From contig CALFSV010000254.1 in assembly GCA_937916485.1 (NCBI GenBank), positions 40,405 through 104,404 on the forward strand: 64,000 nt of DNA. Reading direction: 5' to 3'. A model generated the notes under the pieces. The model searched no databases, was not told where the DNA came from, and was given only the letters and a program-made list of their open reading frames with translations. The position numbers were made by a program, and so were the translations under genes. Source of the stretch: an uncultured Paracoccaceae bacterium. Its GTDB lineage: Bacteria > Pseudomonadota > Alphaproteobacteria > Rhodobacterales > Rhodobacteraceae. Within the stretch, counting starts at the first letter, position 1. Every line of letters begins with the position of its first letter. Shown in pieces: positions 33,997-42,883 of the stretch.

Positions 33997-34078
33997 TGCG
34001 GCCAAGCTCCTCGTCGGTTTGGCGCCCACGGAGCGCCCGGTTGCGGGTTTTGTGTCGCGGCGAGTGATGAACCGCGCG

Positions 34079-34109
34079 AAAAGGGGTGTCAAGCCAAGGC
34101 TGACACCCC
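34079..34109 (-). terminator. Intrinsic terminator of the arsR-like operon
   Basis: GGGGTGTCA (34083-34091) and TGACACCCC (34101-34109) form a perfect 9-bp stem around AGCCAAGGC; on the minus strand TTTT (34082-34079) follows directly. It ends the transcript of the genes at 34150-35302. Confidence 0.7.
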
Positions 34110-34149
34110 AAGGTCGCAAGATGCTGTGGCCTGTGACCCTTTCACTAGA

Positions 34150-34548
34150 TCAGGCCGTCAGGACGACCGCCCCGATCGCCAGGATGCACAGCCAGCCAAG
34201 GCTGAAGACCACGGATCGAAAGGGAAAGACCGCCAGTCCCGAGATCATTCCCACCGCATGGACAAGCCGCAGGGCCAGGAACAGGACCGAGGCCCAAACG
34301 GTGACAGGGGTCGACACCCCCGCCAGATGAGCAATGAGGATCATCACAGCGAAGGGCATTCCCTGTTCCAACAGCTTCAGATGCGCCCGAAAGGCCCTGT
34401 GAACCCAGGCCGGATGAACGGAAGGGTCCTGTGGCCGGCTGAAATCTGTGCTGCCCGAGGGCGAAGTGTTCACACCGACGATATAGGGGATCCAAAGCGA
34501 CGACGCCAAAAGCGTGAGCGCCGTGAGGGCATAGAGCTCTGTCGTCAT
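34150..34548 (-). CDS. MAPEG-family membrane protein
   Basis: A 132-residue membrane protein with four helices. The MAPEG feature is the central R-A-H--LLE motif (VHRAFRAHLKLLEQGMPF, near 50-67) followed by the second helix and LALRLVHAVGMI. Eukaryotic members conjugate glutathione or make eicosanoids; bacterial ones are poorly known. Its start overlaps the stop of the SRPBCC gene by 4 bp (ATGA), so it is the last gene of the arsR-SRPBCC-MAPEG unit and ends at a hairpin terminator. Confidence 0.85.
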   Translation of the reverse strand: MTTELYALTALTLLASSLWIPYIVGVNTSPSGSTDFSRPQDPSVHPAWVHRAFRAHLKLLEQGMPFAVMILIAHLAGVSTPVTVWASVLFLALRLVHAVGMISGLAVFPFRSVVFSLGWLCILAIGAVVLTA

Positions 34549-34988
34549 GCCGCGGTCTCCGAACCAAAGTGAGCCTCTTGCCCCGTTTCGAGCCAGGATT
34601 TCAGCCCCGACAGCAAGCGCAACCAACCGTCGGACACACCGGACATCTGCGCCTCTGGCAGGTCATAGTGGCTAAGTGTCAGTTTGCAGAACGCGCCCTG
34701 CGGCTCGATGTCATAGACATAGCGGGACACCGGCATGGGCACGTCTGGCCCGGCAAAATGCGGCTCAAAGGTTGAAGCAATGCGGGTCTTGGGCGTCAGT
34801 TCGGTTTCCGCGCAGACAAGCATCTTGTTGCCGTCGGCCATGTAGTAGACCAGGGCGTTGCCGTCGCGTTCGATCCGGTTTGACATAAAGTGAAAGTGCG
34901 GCAGCGCCTCCGCCGAGGTCAGGGCATCCCAAAGGGCGTCTTGGGTACAGCGGATCATGGTTTGCATAACGAAGTCGGGTTTTGTCAT
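34545..34988 (-). CDS. SRPBCC/AHSA1-family ligand-binding protein
   Basis: A 147-residue SRPBCC (START-like) protein: TKPDFVMQTMIRCTQDALWDALT, the pocket strands GNALVYYMADGNKM and RIASTFEPHF, and KLTLSHYDLPEAQMSGVSDGWLRLLSGLKSWLETG at the end. AHSA1-type bacterial members are usually coupled to an ArsR regulator and bind hydrophobic ligands. ATG 34988 is preceded by GAAGGACC; an in-frame start at 35027, which overlaps the arsR stop, is also possible and would add 13 residues. Confidence 0.87.
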   Translation of the reverse strand: MTKPDFVMQTMIRCTQDALWDALTSAEALPHFHFMSNRIERDGNALVYYMADGNKMLVCAETELTPKTRIASTFEPHFAGPDVPMPVSRYVYDIEPQGAFCKLTLSHYDLPEAQMSGVSDGWLRLLSGLKSWLETGQEAHFGSETAA

Positions 34989-35023
34989 CTCGTTGGGTCC
35001 TTCAAGCTTGGTTTTGAGGTCAA

Positions 35024-35302
35024 TCATCGCCTTGCCGCAGGCCGGGCGAGAAGCGGCTCGATCCAGCGGTCGAGCATTTCCTGCAAAGGCAGAACATTGA
35101 GGTAGTGGTATTTGAACCGCCCGACCTTGGTCGTGACGACAAGATGCGCCTCTTCCAGGACCTTGAGATGCTTCATCACGCCGAACCGGGTCATGTCGAT
35201 CTGCTCTTCCAGTTCGGTAAGGGTCTGTCCGTCCTTTGCACGCAATGAATCAAGTAGCGCGCGGCGGGCAGGGTCGTTGAGGGCTTTGAAAATCGCATCC
35301 AT
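35024..35302 (-). CDS. ArsR-family winged-helix repressor
   Basis: A 92-residue regulator with MDAIFKALNDPARRALLDSL, helix-turn-helix LTELEEQIDMTRFGVMKHLKVLEEAHLVVTTKVGR and FKYHYLNVLPLQEMLDRW. It has no cysteine pair, so it is not a classical metal sensor but the ArsR type that pairs with AHSA1/SRPBCC genes. It leads the three-gene unit and probably represses it at the palindrome at 35323-35340. A TTG 12 codons upstream is less likely a start. Confidence 0.89.
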   Translation of the reverse strand: MDAIFKALNDPARRALLDSLRAKDGQTLTELEEQIDMTRFGVMKHLKVLEEAHLVVTTKVGRFKYHYLNVLPLQEMLDRWIEPLLARPAARR

Positions 35303-35322
35303 GAAAGGCTTATGGGTGATTC

Positions 35323-35340
35323 TATAGTCACGTGACAATA
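35323..35340. promoter_or_regulatory. Palindrome upstream of arsR-like gene, candidate operator
   Basis: The core GTCACGTGAC (35327-35336) is a perfect 10-bp palindrome, and the outer TAT/ATA extend the symmetry to 18 bp with one mismatched pair. It lies 20 to 38 bp upstream of the repressor start, where an ArsR dimer would bind. Confidence 0.55.
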
Positions 35341-35427
35341 TGGTAACCTAAATAAATTGCAGACTGCCTTCTGGCCTCTTTCGCAATCGGGCGGCAGACT
35401 GGTCGCGCAATCAGCAGGGAGGGTCCG

Positions 35428-36171
35428 ATGACCGACTGGCTCAACACATCGCAAGGGCGCCGTCTGGCCTATGAAACCCTTGGTGGGACCGGTCCGGGCG
35501 TGATGTTCCTGGGCGGGTTCAAATCCGACATGGAGGGCACCAAGGCCATCCACCTGCGGGACTGGGCTGCCCGGCAGGGGCGGGCCTTTACCCGGTTCGA
35601 CTATTCCGGCCACGGCATCAGCGAGGGCGCGTTCGAAGACGGCTGTATCGGTGACTGGGCCGAGGATGCGGCGGCGGTGCTGGGACAGGCCTCGGGGCCG
35701 CAGGTCCTTGTGGGGTCCAGCATGGGGGGCTGGATCTCGCTGTTGCTGGCACGGCGGATGCCACACAAGGTCGCGGGCCTTGTCACCATCGCCGCCGCCC
35801 CCGACTTTACCGAGGATTCCATGTGGGAGGGGTTCACCCCCGATCAGCGGGCGTGTCTGGAGCGGGACGGACAGGTGGCGCTCCCCTCGGACTATGGCGA
35901 CCCCTACATCATCACCCGGCGGCTGATCGAGGATGGGCGGAAACACCTTGTCCTGCGCTCCCCCCTTGAGCTGCCGTTCCCGGTGCGGTCGCTGCAAGGG
36001 ACTGCGGATGCCGACGTCGACATGGCCGTCGCCCTGCGTTTGCTGGACCATGCGTCCGGCCCCGATATCCGGTTGACGCTGGTCAAGGGGGCGGACCACC
36101 AGTTCTCGGATCCCGATTGCCTTGCCCTGATCGAAGCGGCGGTCGAGGAGGTTCTGTTCCGGGCCGCCTGA
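35428..36171 (+). CDS. Alpha/beta hydrolase, ABHD10-like
   Basis: A 247-residue soluble alpha/beta hydrolase. The nucleophile elbow is GSSMGGW (about residue 97), MFLGGFKSDMEGTKAIHL holds the oxyanion loop, RSLQGTADADVDMAVALRLL the acid residue and VKGADHQFSDPDCL the histidine. This sequence pattern matches the bacterial relatives of mitochondrial ABHD10, a thioesterase/glucuronidase-like protein. Substrate unknown. It is followed by a 102-bp intergenic stretch with GCGGCC/GGCCGC (36184-36200), a possible weak terminator. Confidence 0.87.
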   Translation: MTDWLNTSQGRRLAYETLGGTGPGVMFLGGFKSDMEGTKAIHLRDWAARQGRAFTRFDYSGHGISEGAFEDGCIGDWAEDAAAVLGQASGPQVLVGSSMGGWISLLLARRMPHKVAGLVTIAAAPDFTEDSMWEGFTPDQRACLERDGQVALPSDYGDPYIITRRLIEDGRKHLVLRSPLELPFPVRSLQGTADADVDMAVALRLLDHASGPDIRLTLVKGADHQFSDPDCLALIEAAVEEVLFRAA

Positions 36172-36273
36172 CCGGGTGCCGAGGCGGCCGCAAAGGCCGC
36201 TTCTGACGCCACGTTTCGCTATGGCGTTCCGCTCTGGCCCCGGTAGCATGGCGCAAATGGGAGGCGATCGGAC

Positions 36274-37698
36274 ATGGCATTATCACTGTCGCAAAAGGCG
36301 GGATGGGGGCTCACCGATATGGGGGTCGTCGTCTTTGTCGTGGTCAAGCAGCTTCTGGTCTTTGCCTTTCTGACCTCTGTACTTGGTGTGCCGGTCGGGC
36401 TGGCCGGGGCGGTGACGACCGCCGTGCTCATCTTTGACGTCATCACCGACCCGCTTGTCGGATACCTGAGTGACCGGACGAACTCCCGCTGGGGCCGACG
36501 GGCGCCCTGGATGGCTGTCGGGGCGGTTGTGATGGCAGGCGGGATGATCGGCCTGTTTGCTGTGCCCGAGGGGCTGAGCCTTTGGGGCAATATCGGTTGG
36601 GTCGCCGGCTTCTTCGTGCTGGCGACCATCGGCTTTACCATGGTCGCGATCCCCTACGGCGCAATGTCGGGCGAGATCACCCAGGACCCCCGCGAAAGGT
36701 CGGCTATGACAGCCTGGCGGATGGGGTTTGCCAGCGTCGGCATCCTGGTCGGCGGGGCGCTGATCCCGGGACTTGCTGCGAGCTTTGGGTATACGACAGC
36801 GGCGATTATCGTCTCGCCGCTTATCATCGGGGCGATCTGGCTGTCGCTATGGGCCACCCGCAAGGCCCCGCGCATCGCCGCCCCTTCAAGCCTGCCGCCG
36901 ATCGGCATGGCCCGGCTGGTGCTGTCCAACCGGCCCTTCATGGTGCTGGCCCTGCTCTATGGGCTGATGACGCTGGCCATCGCGCTGATCACGGCGGGGC
37001 TGCCGTTTGCGGCGATCTACCTGATCGTGGACTCGGGCGCCACGATGCTGTCCGGCGCGGCGCGGGCGCTGACGACACTCTCGCTTTTGTTCGCCGCCTT
37101 TGTCGTGGGCTCGATCCTGAGCCAGGCGGTCTGGGTCCTGCTGTCGCGGATCCTGACCAAAGTGGGGGCGCTGATCCTTGGGCTGGGCCTTTACATGGCG
37201 CTGCTCTACCTTTTGTACACCCAACTGCCATCCGTTGACGTGACCCTTGTCGCGGGCCTGTTCGTTCTGGCGGGCATGACAAACGGCGCCTATCAGCAGA
37301 TCCCCTGGGCCATCTATCCCGACCTGATGGACGTCACCCGAAACGAGAGCGGCGAGGCTATCGAAGGGGCGTTCAGTGCCGTCTGGCTGTTTGGCCAAAA
37401 GGTGGCCAATGCCCTTGCGCCGCTGGTGCTCGGGGCGATCCTTGGTCTCTGGGGCTGGCAGGAGACGACCGAAGGGCAGACCGAGCAGACGGAGGCCGCC
37501 CTTGGGGCGCTTCAGGTGTCCATCACCCTTGTCCCGGCTGTGATCCTTGGCCTGTCGATTCTTGGGCTCGCCGTCTTTTATCTTCCGGCCCTGCGACGGG
37601 CACGAGCGGCATCCAAGGCTCGGGCCGTTATTCCGGCGCAGGACGAGCCCGCCACGATTGAGAATACCACGATCAAGGATCCCAATGTCACTGCCTGA
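36274..37698 (+). CDS. MFS transporter of the GPH cation symporter group
   Basis: A 474-residue carrier with twelve transmembrane helices. The first half has GWGLTDMGVVVFVVVKQLL and the DVITDPLVGYLSDRTNSRWGRRAPWM motif typical of glycoside-pentoside-hexuronide:cation symporters, repeated features GRRAPW and QIPWAIYPDLMD appear later. Such transporters import sugars or sugar acids with H+ or Na+. The start at 36274 is supported by the family-like N-terminus MALSLSQKAGWGLTD. The following hydrolase gene overlaps its end by 14 bp, suggesting cotranscription. Confidence 0.85.
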   Translation: MALSLSQKAGWGLTDMGVVVFVVVKQLLVFAFLTSVLGVPVGLAGAVTTAVLIFDVITDPLVGYLSDRTNSRWGRRAPWMAVGAVVMAGGMIGLFAVPEGLSLWGNIGWVAGFFVLATIGFTMVAIPYGAMSGEITQDPRERSAMTAWRMGFASVGILVGGALIPGLAASFGYTTAAIIVSPLIIGAIWLSLWATRKAPRIAAPSSLPPIGMARLVLSNRPFMVLALLYGLMTLAIALITAGLPFAAIYLIVDSGATMLSGAARALTTLSLLFAAFVVGSILSQAVWVLLSRILTKVGALILGLGLYMALLYLLYTQLPSVDVTLVAGLFVLAGMTNGAYQQIPWAIYPDLMDVTRNESGEAIEGAFSAVWLFGQKVANALAPLVLGAILGLWGWQETTEGQTEQTEAALGALQVSITLVPAVILGLSILGLAVFYLPALRRARAASKARAVIPAQDEPATIENTTIKDPNVTA

Positions 37699-38548
37699 CA
37701 TCACCCAACTCGACGCATGGCTCGCATCGCGCGAGGCGGCGGTTACGAACATCCGCAATGGCTGTGCCAAACGGATCGTCTGGCCGGACGGTGTGGTCGC
37801 CAAGGCCCCTGTCTCGGTCGTCTATATTCATGGCTATTCCGCCTCTCCGCTTGAAATCAGTCCGGTGCCGGAACGGGTGGGGGCCGCGCTTGGGGCGCCG
37901 GTCTTTTCGACGCGGCTTTCGGGGCACGGGCAAGACGGGGCCGCCATGGGGGCCGCCACCTTGCCGGAATGGGAGGCCGACGTGGCCGAGGCGTTGTCCA
38001 TCGGGGCGGCCCTGGGCGACAAGGTGTTGGTCATCGGCTGCTCGACCGGCTGCACGCTGATCACCCTTGCCCTTGCCAAAGGGGCCAAAGTGGCTGGGGC
38101 GATCATGGTGTCGCCCAACTATGGCCTGCGGTCCCGGATCGTTCAGGCGATCCTTGATGCGCCCTTTGCCCGGACCTGGGCGCCTTGGTTCACTGGCAAG
38201 ACCCGCAACATCCCCGCGATCAACGACGGCCATGCCGCCTATTGGACGCTTCGGTATCCGACGACAGCACTCTTTCCCATGGCAGCCTCTGTCCGGGCAG
38301 TCCGGTCATTGGACCTTTCGCGGATCAAGACCCCCTGCCTATTCGCGACCTGCCCCGACGACACTGTCGTGGACCCGGCCGCCACGGCGGGTGTCGCGGC
38401 CCGCTGGGGCGGACCGACGCGGGCGCTTTCGATGACGATGGGGCCGGGCGATGACGCCAACGGCCACGTCATTGCGGGCGATGTGTTCAGCCCCGGCCAG
38501 ACTGACCGGATGATTGCAGATGTCCTTGAGTGGTGGGCGACGGTCTGA
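37685..38548 (+). CDS. Alpha/beta hydrolase
   Basis: A 287-residue alpha/beta hydrolase overlapping the transporter gene by 14 bp. Residues SVVYIHGYSASPLEISPV form the oxyanion region, GCSTGCTL the nucleophile elbow (serine about residue 122), CPDDTVVDPAAT holds the acid and GDDANGHVIAGDVF the histidine. The long N-terminal segment LPDITQLDAWLASREAAVTNIRNGCAKR is unlike signal peptides, so it is cytoplasmic. Its substrate is probably delivered by the upstream transporter, but this is inference. Confidence 0.82.
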   Translation: MSLPDITQLDAWLASREAAVTNIRNGCAKRIVWPDGVVAKAPVSVVYIHGYSASPLEISPVPERVGAALGAPVFSTRLSGHGQDGAAMGAATLPEWEADVAEALSIGAALGDKVLVIGCSTGCTLITLALAKGAKVAGAIMVSPNYGLRSRIVQAILDAPFARTWAPWFTGKTRNIPAINDGHAAYWTLRYPTTALFPMAASVRAVRSLDLSRIKTPCLFATCPDDTVVDPAATAGVAARWGGPTRALSMTMGPGDDANGHVIAGDVFSPGQTDRMIADVLEWWATV

Positions 38549-38568
38549 CCGACAGAAGGGGGGGAGCC

Positions 38569-39210
38569 ATGCGAAAACCTCGGTCGATGCGCGGATTGGA
38601 GGATCTGGGCCGCGTCCGCCTGTCACGGCACTTCTTTCTGCGCGATTTCCTGCATTCCGAGATCGGGAACCTTTATGGCATCCCCAACATTCCCGATGAC
38701 CCTGACCTGGCCATCACGGCAGGCCGGGCCTTTTGCACCCAGCTTCTGGACCCGTTAGAGGATACTTTTGGCCGGGTGACCGTTCGGTCTGGCTATCGGT
38801 CGGCCGCGCTGAATGCCTTTGGCAATGCCAATCGCCTGAACTGTGCCCGAAACGACTACCCCGAAGAGTGTCACATCTGGGACCGGGCAGGGGGAGAGGC
38901 GATGATCGCCGGAGCCTCGATCGTGGTCCCATGGTTTGCTGACCAATACGCCCAGGGGCGCGACTGGCGCGACATGGCTTGGTGGGTCCACGACCATCTG
39001 CCCTTTTCGGAAATGTGGTTCTTTCCCAAACTGGCCGCCTTCAACATAAGCTGGCGGCCAACACCCTGGCGCAAAATCTCAAGCTATATCGCCCCCAAAG
39101 GGACGCTTTTGGCAAAAGGGGCAGAGCCTGCGGAACCGGGTGAGGTGCGCGCAGCGCGATATGCAGATTTCCCTGCTTTGGCCGGGCTGGCCCTGCCAAT
39201 GCGAGACTAA
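38569..39210 (+). CDS. Peptidase M15-like hypothetical protein
   Basis: A 213-residue protein: LSRHFFLRDFLHSEIGNLYGIPNIPDDPDL at the N-terminus and VRSGYRSAALNAFGNAN near 75-90 resemble the hedgehog/DD-peptidase (M15) fold of peptidoglycan hydrolases, where SGYRS..LN precedes the zinc site. However the expected SxHxxGxAxD zinc motif is replaced by RLNCARNDYPEECHIWDRAGG, so catalysis is doubtful. ATG 38569 has a GGGGGGAG site. No signal peptide is evident. Function unknown; it follows the hydrolase gene closely. Confidence 0.62.
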   Translation: MRKPRSMRGLEDLGRVRLSRHFFLRDFLHSEIGNLYGIPNIPDDPDLAITAGRAFCTQLLDPLEDTFGRVTVRSGYRSAALNAFGNANRLNCARNDYPEECHIWDRAGGEAMIAGASIVVPWFADQYAQGRDWRDMAWWVHDHLPFSEMWFFPKLAAFNISWRPTPWRKISSYIAPKGTLLAKGAEPAEPGEVRAARYADFPALAGLALPMRD

Positions 39211-39521
39211 CGCCAAAGCGCTCTTAGCGCTTCAAGGGCAGGGCAGCGCGTTCTTCCGAGGAAAGCAGGCGGATCGGCCCGTTTGGGGCTTTGGTCACCA
39301 CGTCGAAAAAGGGGGGGCTCTAACGTCCCGACAGCCGGGCAGTGACCGAGCGTGAACGTGTCCCCCAGGCAAAGCGGGCGACGTTGGAAAGGCGCGTGCC
39401 CCCGCCTGCTTTGTGCAGGAAGGCTTCGTATTGGACCGGCCCCAGTGCTGCGGCATCCGCCAATCTGCCCACCGCAACGCTGGCGAAGGGAAAACCGGGG
39501 CTGTCGACTATCGGTCTCGTC
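39211..39521. other. Gene-free stretch of about 310 bp downstream of phaZ
   Basis: Between the convergent M15-like gene and phaZ no long gene is seen. It contains an AAGCGCT/AGCGCTT hairpin (39216-39232) without a T-run. On the minus strand a 50-codon frame from GTG 39472 to the stop at 39320 has protein-like composition (LADAAALGPVQYEAFLHKAG) but no ribosome site; I count it as a possible remnant only. Confidence 0.4.
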
Positions 39522-40808
39522 TCAGGCAGCGGCGTTCTTGTTGGCGGGTTTTCCCCGGGCGGTTTTGGTTGGTGCCGGCTCGCTGTTGTCGTCGATGAAC
39601 TTCAGGACCAGCGGGCGGATGTTGTTGCGCCAGGAACGACCGGCAAAGATGCCGTAATGCCCTGCACCACGCTCAAGATGCTTGGCCTTCTTTTCAGGGG
39701 GCAGACCGGTCAAGAGCGCAAGCGCGGCAAGACATTGGCCGGGGGCCGAAATGTCGTCATCCTCGCCCTCGACCACCTTGACGGCCACAGTGGTGATCTT
39801 GCCGATGTCGACCTTGTGGCCAGCAACGACAAAGTCGTTGCGGGCAATGTCGCGGCCTTTGAAGATACGCTCTACCGTGGACAGGTAGAATTCCGCCGTC
39901 ATGTCCATGACGGCCAGATACTCGTCATAAAAGGCGTTGTGCTTGTCATGGTCGCTGGCCTCGCCCTTGGCGACCCGCAGGATCTGGTCCTGGAAGGCCT
40001 GCATATGGGTGCCTGCATTCATCGAGATGAAGGACGCCAGCTGCAACAGCCCCGGATAGACCATGCGGCCCACCCCGGAATACTTGAAGCCGACCCGCTG
40101 GATCATCGTCTCTTCCAACTGGCCCATGGTGACGGAACGGCCAAAGTCTGTGACGTCCGTGTGGTTCGCCTCGGGGTCGACGGGACCGCCGATCAGGGTA
40201 AGCGACCGGGGCTGGGCATCGGGGTCCTGCTCGGCCAGATAGGCCGTGGCCGCCAGGGCAAGCGGGACGGGCTGGCAGACTGCGATGACATGCAGGTCAT
40301 TGCCCAGATGCTTCATGAATTCCATCAGGTAGAGGGTGTAATCCTCAACATCGAACTTGCCGGCGCTGACGGGAATGTCGCGGGCGTTGTGCCAATCGGT
40401 GATGAACACTTCGCAGTCGGGCAACAAAGAAATGACGGTCTTGCGAAGCAACGTGGCATAGTGGCCGGACATCGGCGCGACCAACAGGACACGGCGCTTG
40501 CGCGGGGTACGGCCGGGAATCTTGAAGTGGATCAGATCGCCGAACGGCTTTTCCACCAGCTTCATGACACGGACGGCGTGGTCCTTGCCATCCTCAACGG
40601 TGACAGTGGGGATGCCCCAGTCCGGCTTAGCGACCATTCGGGCGAAACTGCGCTCTGTTACTTCGCCCCAGGCCTCGATCCATTCGACCATCGGATTGGT
40701 CGTCATCGCCATCGCTGGATAGGATCCGAACGCCCTTGCTGTCGCACCCATCCACTGATTGGTGTTGCGCATGCTTTCCATCAGGTCGTAGGTCAACATA
40801 TACTTCAT
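39522..40808 (-). CDS. phaZ: Intracellular polyhydroxybutyrate depolymerase
   Basis: A 428-residue cytoplasmic PHB depolymerase. The active-site cysteine is in HVIAVCQPVPLAL (about residue 157 region), KRRVLLVAPMSGHYATLLRKTV and FITDWHNARDIPVSAGKFDV are the other family blocks, and the C-terminus GAGHYGIFAGRSWRNNIRPLV holds the histidine. It degrades granule PHB to 3-hydroxybutyrate. The start is MKYMLTYDLMES at 40808; longer minus-strand readings run through the divergent phaC and are not coding. It is divergent from phaC, sharing a 105-bp control region. Confidence 0.93.
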   Translation of the reverse strand: MKYMLTYDLMESMRNTNQWMGATARAFGSYPAMAMTTNPMVEWIEAWGEVTERSFARMVAKPDWGIPTVTVEDGKDHAVRVMKLVEKPFGDLIHFKIPGRTPRKRRVLLVAPMSGHYATLLRKTVISLLPDCEVFITDWHNARDIPVSAGKFDVEDYTLYLMEFMKHLGNDLHVIAVCQPVPLALAATAYLAEQDPDAQPRSLTLIGGPVDPEANHTDVTDFGRSVTMGQLEETMIQRVGFKYSGVGRMVYPGLLQLASFISMNAGTHMQAFQDQILRVAKGEASDHDKHNAFYDEYLAVMDMTAEFYLSTVERIFKGRDIARNDFVVAGHKVDIGKITTVAVKVVEGEDDDISAPGQCLAALALLTGLPPEKKAKHLERGAGHYGIFAGRSWRNNIRPLVLKFIDDNSEPAPTKTARGKPANKNAAA

Positions 40809-40881
40809 GCGAGAGACTCCGGCATCGGCGCGGCAAATAGGCTTCGTCACATCGGGTCCGTGCCGCGAGGCCGGTCCAATG

Positions 40882-40893
40882 CTGCAACTGCAA
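40882..40893. promoter_or_regulatory. Weak PhaR-like site between phaZ and phaC
   Basis: CTGCaactGCAA differs by one base from CTGC-N4-GCAG, the consensus of the PhaR repressor of Paracoccus. It sits in the divergent phaZ-phaC control region. Confidence 0.35.
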
Positions 40894-40913
40894 ACTAGGC
40901 GCGAGAAGTTAAT

Positions 40914-42731
40914 ATGACAACCAATGATTCTGGCGACAATGTTTCCACGGGTGCAGAAGCCGACAAAAATATCGGTCGGTTGGATGAAAACCTGGCGAAA
41001 ATCGAAGAGCTGACTCAACGCCTTATGGCGGCGATGTCGTCCGGGCGGATCGTTCCACCGTCGTTGCAGGGCCCGTCTCAGGACCTCTACGTCAAGGCAG
41101 GGGCTGCCTATATGACGGAAATGATGAATAACCCCGCCAAGATGCTTGAGCATCAGATCGGATACTGGGGCAAAACCGTCAAACATTACGTTGAGGCGCA
41201 GCAGGCCCTGACCAAGGGCAACCTTTCGGCCCCGCCCGATCCGACGCCCACCGACCGCCGGTTTTCGAACCCGTTGTGGGAAACGCATCCCTATTTCAAC
41301 TTTATCAAGCAGCAATACATGCTCAACACCGAGGCGATCCAGACCGCGGTCGCCTCGATCGAGGGGCTGGAACCGGCTGAAAAGAAGCGGTTGGAGTATT
41401 TTTCGCGCCAGATCATCGATCTTGTCAGCCCGACCAATTTTCTGGCCACCAACCCCGAGGCACTGGAATTGGCCGTCCAGACCGAAGGCGAAAGCCTGGT
41501 CAAAGGGCTTGAGAACCTGATCCACGATCTTGAGGCGCATAATGGCGATCTGGTGGTTACTCTCGCCGACAAGGATGCCTTTGTGGTGGGCGAAAACCTT
41601 GCCACGACGCCTGGCGAAGTCGTGTTTCGCAACCATATGTTCGAACTGATTCAGTACAGCCCGACAACGGATGAAGTCCACGAGACCCCGTTGGTCATGT
41701 TCCCGCCCTGGATCAACAAGTTCTACATTCTGGACCTGAAGCCTCAGAACAGCCTGATCAAATGGATTGTCGATCAGGGCTACACCCTTTTCGTCGTGTC
41801 CTGGGTTAACCCCGACGCCACCTACCGCGACACCGACCTGACCGACTACGTCGAAGACGGCTACCTGACCGCGATCGCCGAGGCCAAGTCGATCTGCGGC
41901 ACCAAAAAGGTGAATGCCGTGGGCTATTGCATCGCCGGCACTACCCTTGCGCTGACCATCGCCCTTTCCAAAAAGCGCAAGGATACCTCGATCAACGCCG
42001 CGACCTTCTTTACCACCCTGACCGATTTCTCTGACCAGGGTGAGGTCGGTGTGTTCCTCGACGACGATTTTGTCGACGGGATCGAGGCCGAGGTGGCCGA
42101 TAAGGGGATCCTTGAATCCTTCTACATGGCCCGGACGTTCTCCTATCTGCGCTCGAACGACCTGATTTATCAGCCCGCTATCAAAAGCTACATGTTGGGC
42201 AAGACTCCGCCCGCCTTTGACTTGCTGTTCTGGAACGGTGACGGCACGAACCTGCCGGCGCGGATGGCCGTCGAATACCTGCGCGGGCTGTGTCAGCGCG
42301 ACCTCTTTGCCACCAGCGGGATCGAGATCGGAGGAGAGGTTGTACGCCTGTCGGACGTGACATTGCCCGTCTTTGCCGTCGCCTGCGAAACCGACCATAT
42401 CGCCGCTTGGAAATCCAGCTATGCGGGGGTCCAGAAGATGGGATCGAAGGACAAGACCTTTGTTCTTTCCGAATCCGGCCATATCGCCGGGATCGTCAAC
42501 CCGCCCAGCAAAAACAAGTACGGCCATTGGACCAACCCCGAACTGGGACTGACCGCGGACGACTGGCAGGCCGGTGGGGACAAGCACGCGGGGTCCTGGT
42601 GGCATCGCTGGGAGGCATGGTTGTCGAAAAAATCCGGCAAGAAGGTGCCTGCCCGCCAACCGGGCGATTCCCGCCATCCGCCGCTCTGCAAAGCGCCCGG
42701 AACCTATGTGACGGCGGTCCCAAAAACCTAA
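40914..42731 (+). CDS. phaC: Class I polyhydroxyalkanoate synthase
   Basis: A 605-residue class I PHA synthase polymerising 3-hydroxybutyryl-CoA. The lipase-like box is GYCIAG with catalytic Cys339, the aspartate lies in ACETDHIAAWKSSY and the histidine in SESGHIAGIVNPP. The PHBC_N domain covers about residues 105-275 (RFSNPLWETHPYFNFIKQQY). The length and lack of PhaE point to class I. It is divergent from phaZ and followed by phaP. Confidence 0.96.
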   Translation: MTTNDSGDNVSTGAEADKNIGRLDENLAKIEELTQRLMAAMSSGRIVPPSLQGPSQDLYVKAGAAYMTEMMNNPAKMLEHQIGYWGKTVKHYVEAQQALTKGNLSAPPDPTPTDRRFSNPLWETHPYFNFIKQQYMLNTEAIQTAVASIEGLEPAEKKRLEYFSRQIIDLVSPTNFLATNPEALELAVQTEGESLVKGLENLIHDLEAHNGDLVVTLADKDAFVVGENLATTPGEVVFRNHMFELIQYSPTTDEVHETPLVMFPPWINKFYILDLKPQNSLIKWIVDQGYTLFVVSWVNPDATYRDTDLTDYVEDGYLTAIAEAKSICGTKKVNAVGYCIAGTTLALTIALSKKRKDTSINAATFFTTLTDFSDQGEVGVFLDDDFVDGIEAEVADKGILESFYMARTFSYLRSNDLIYQPAIKSYMLGKTPPAFDLLFWNGDGTNLPARMAVEYLRGLCQRDLFATSGIEIGGEVVRLSDVTLPVFAVACETDHIAAWKSSYAGVQKMGSKDKTFVLSESGHIAGIVNPPSKNKYGHWTNPELGLTADDWQAGGDKHAGSWWHRWEAWLSKKSGKKVPARQPGDSRHPPLCKAPGTYVTAVPKT

Positions 42732-42776
42732 CTTCCGGTAAACTCGTGCATTTTCTGTTGGCGCGGATTTTTTATG

Positions 42777-42814
42777 CTGCAGTGCAGAAAAATACTTGAA
42801 ATGCTGCAGTGCAG
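42777..42814. promoter_or_regulatory. Two PhaR operator repeats upstream of phaP
   Basis: CTGCAGTGCAG occurs twice, at 42777-42787 and 42804-42814, 27 bp apart start to start. Each is an exact CTGC-N3-GCAG, the PhaR recognition sequence established in Paracoccus denitrificans. They lie 70-107 bp upstream of the phasin start, as expected for repression of phaP. Confidence 0.8.
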
Positions 42815-42883
42815 CATGTATGTACTGGTCATCGAAACGTACCGCGGGTCTAACCCGCCCTCCCATCAAAAAGGTTTGAGAAA

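Noticed and set aside
39522..42869. Minus-strand frame of 1115 codons through phaZ and across phaC
   Set aside because: Only the part up to MKYMLTYDLMES (40808) is PhaZ; the rest is the shadow of phaC, which has an intact catalytic triad on the plus strand.
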